Position numbers and translations under genes: made by a program | Shown: positions 15,235-15,393 of the stretch, piece by piece | Position numbering within the stretch: the stretch's first letter is position 1 | Layout: every line of letters begins with the position of its first letter | From: Deltaproteobacteria bacterium | GTDB taxonomy: Bacteria; Bdellovibrionota; UBA1018; UBA923 | DNA length: 15,393 nt | Assembly (NCBI GenBank): GCA_016194725.1 | Contig: JACQAW010000099.1 | Span: forward strand, 1 to 15,393 | Reading direction: 5' to 3' | Notes under the pieces: model-generated | The model's database searches: none | Seen by the model: only the letters and a program-made list of their open reading frames with translations | Told to the model about the DNA's origin: nothing

Positions 15235-15393
15235 TCACTTGCACGGCTTATCCCAGTCGTCGGTCACCGCCTCGCGCGCCTTAAGGTCTTTGGGATCGGG
15301 ATTCGCCGGCAGGGTGAGCATCGAGCTCAGTACGCTCTCGGTGGTGGCTCTTGCAAGCCTTTCGAGCCACTCCCGCTCAACCGCCGTAAAGGC
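15235..15393 (-). CDS. C-terminal end of an unidentified protein (partial)
   Basis: On the minus strand an open frame enters from the right edge and ends at a TGA (complement of 15235-15237), giving 52 residues. The sequence is helical and charged (VEREWLERLARATTESVLSS), then polar (PANPDPKDLKAREA), ending in WDKPCK. Coding character is good and the frame has no internal stop, but no family is recognisable. It converges on the HExxH gene, 75 nt away; no terminator could be identified between them. Confidence 0.6.
   Translation of the reverse strand, partial: AFTAVEREWLERLARATTESVLSSMLTLPANPDPKDLKAREAVTDDWDKPCK

Overview
The window is a moderately GC-rich piece of a Gram-negative chromosome. 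Almost every gene encodes a protein for the cell envelope or for export: signal peptides, an outer-membrane barrel, an MCE lipid-transport operon, a LytM-type (M23) peptidase and an HExxH protein. This mix (FecR-domain giant protein, TPR-barrel protein, MCE genes, BTRD1-like repeats) would fit a deltaproteobacterial or Bdellovibrionota-type bacterium. That placement is inference, since no marker gene is present. No rRNA, tRNA, CRISPR array or intact transposase was seen.

Layout. Positions 1-189 (+) are the 3' end of an unidentified gene, followed closely by a large exported FecR-domain protein with alanine-rich and Gly/Pro repeats (205-3348) and an exported TPR plus beta-barrel protein (3363-5018). 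These look like one transcription unit. On the minus strand, 7334 down to 5093 is a three-gene operon with 4-nt overlaps: MlaE-like permease, MlaF-like ATPase, MlaD-like MCE protein. The ATPase has lost several catalytic-motif residues. The permease lacks about 37 residues that normally hold the loop contacting the ATPase.

Positions 7335-7703 hold no gene. They contain inverted repeats and the first copy of a ~186-bp sequence whose second copy lies at 12428-12613, about 93 % identical without gaps by hand alignment. Each copy stops just before the ribosome binding site of a different exported-protein gene. The first leads two small secreted proteins of unknown function (7704-8441, 8453-9052). 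On the minus strand follow an exported propeller-like/HEAT protein (12370-10784) and an exported DUF4874/DUF4832 protein (10741-9143).

The second repeat copy leads an exported M23 peptidase (12637-13758), whose C-terminal tandem-repeat domain continues in another frame to 14167. So the gene is frameshifted, either truly or by sequencing error. An exported HExxH protein (14191-15159) follows. At the right edge, 15235-15393 on the minus strand is the C-terminal end of an unrecognised gene.

The two most notable signals are the duplicated leader element in front of unrelated exported-protein genes, and the MCE operon whose ATPase and permease have both lost the parts expected to couple ATP hydrolysis to transport.
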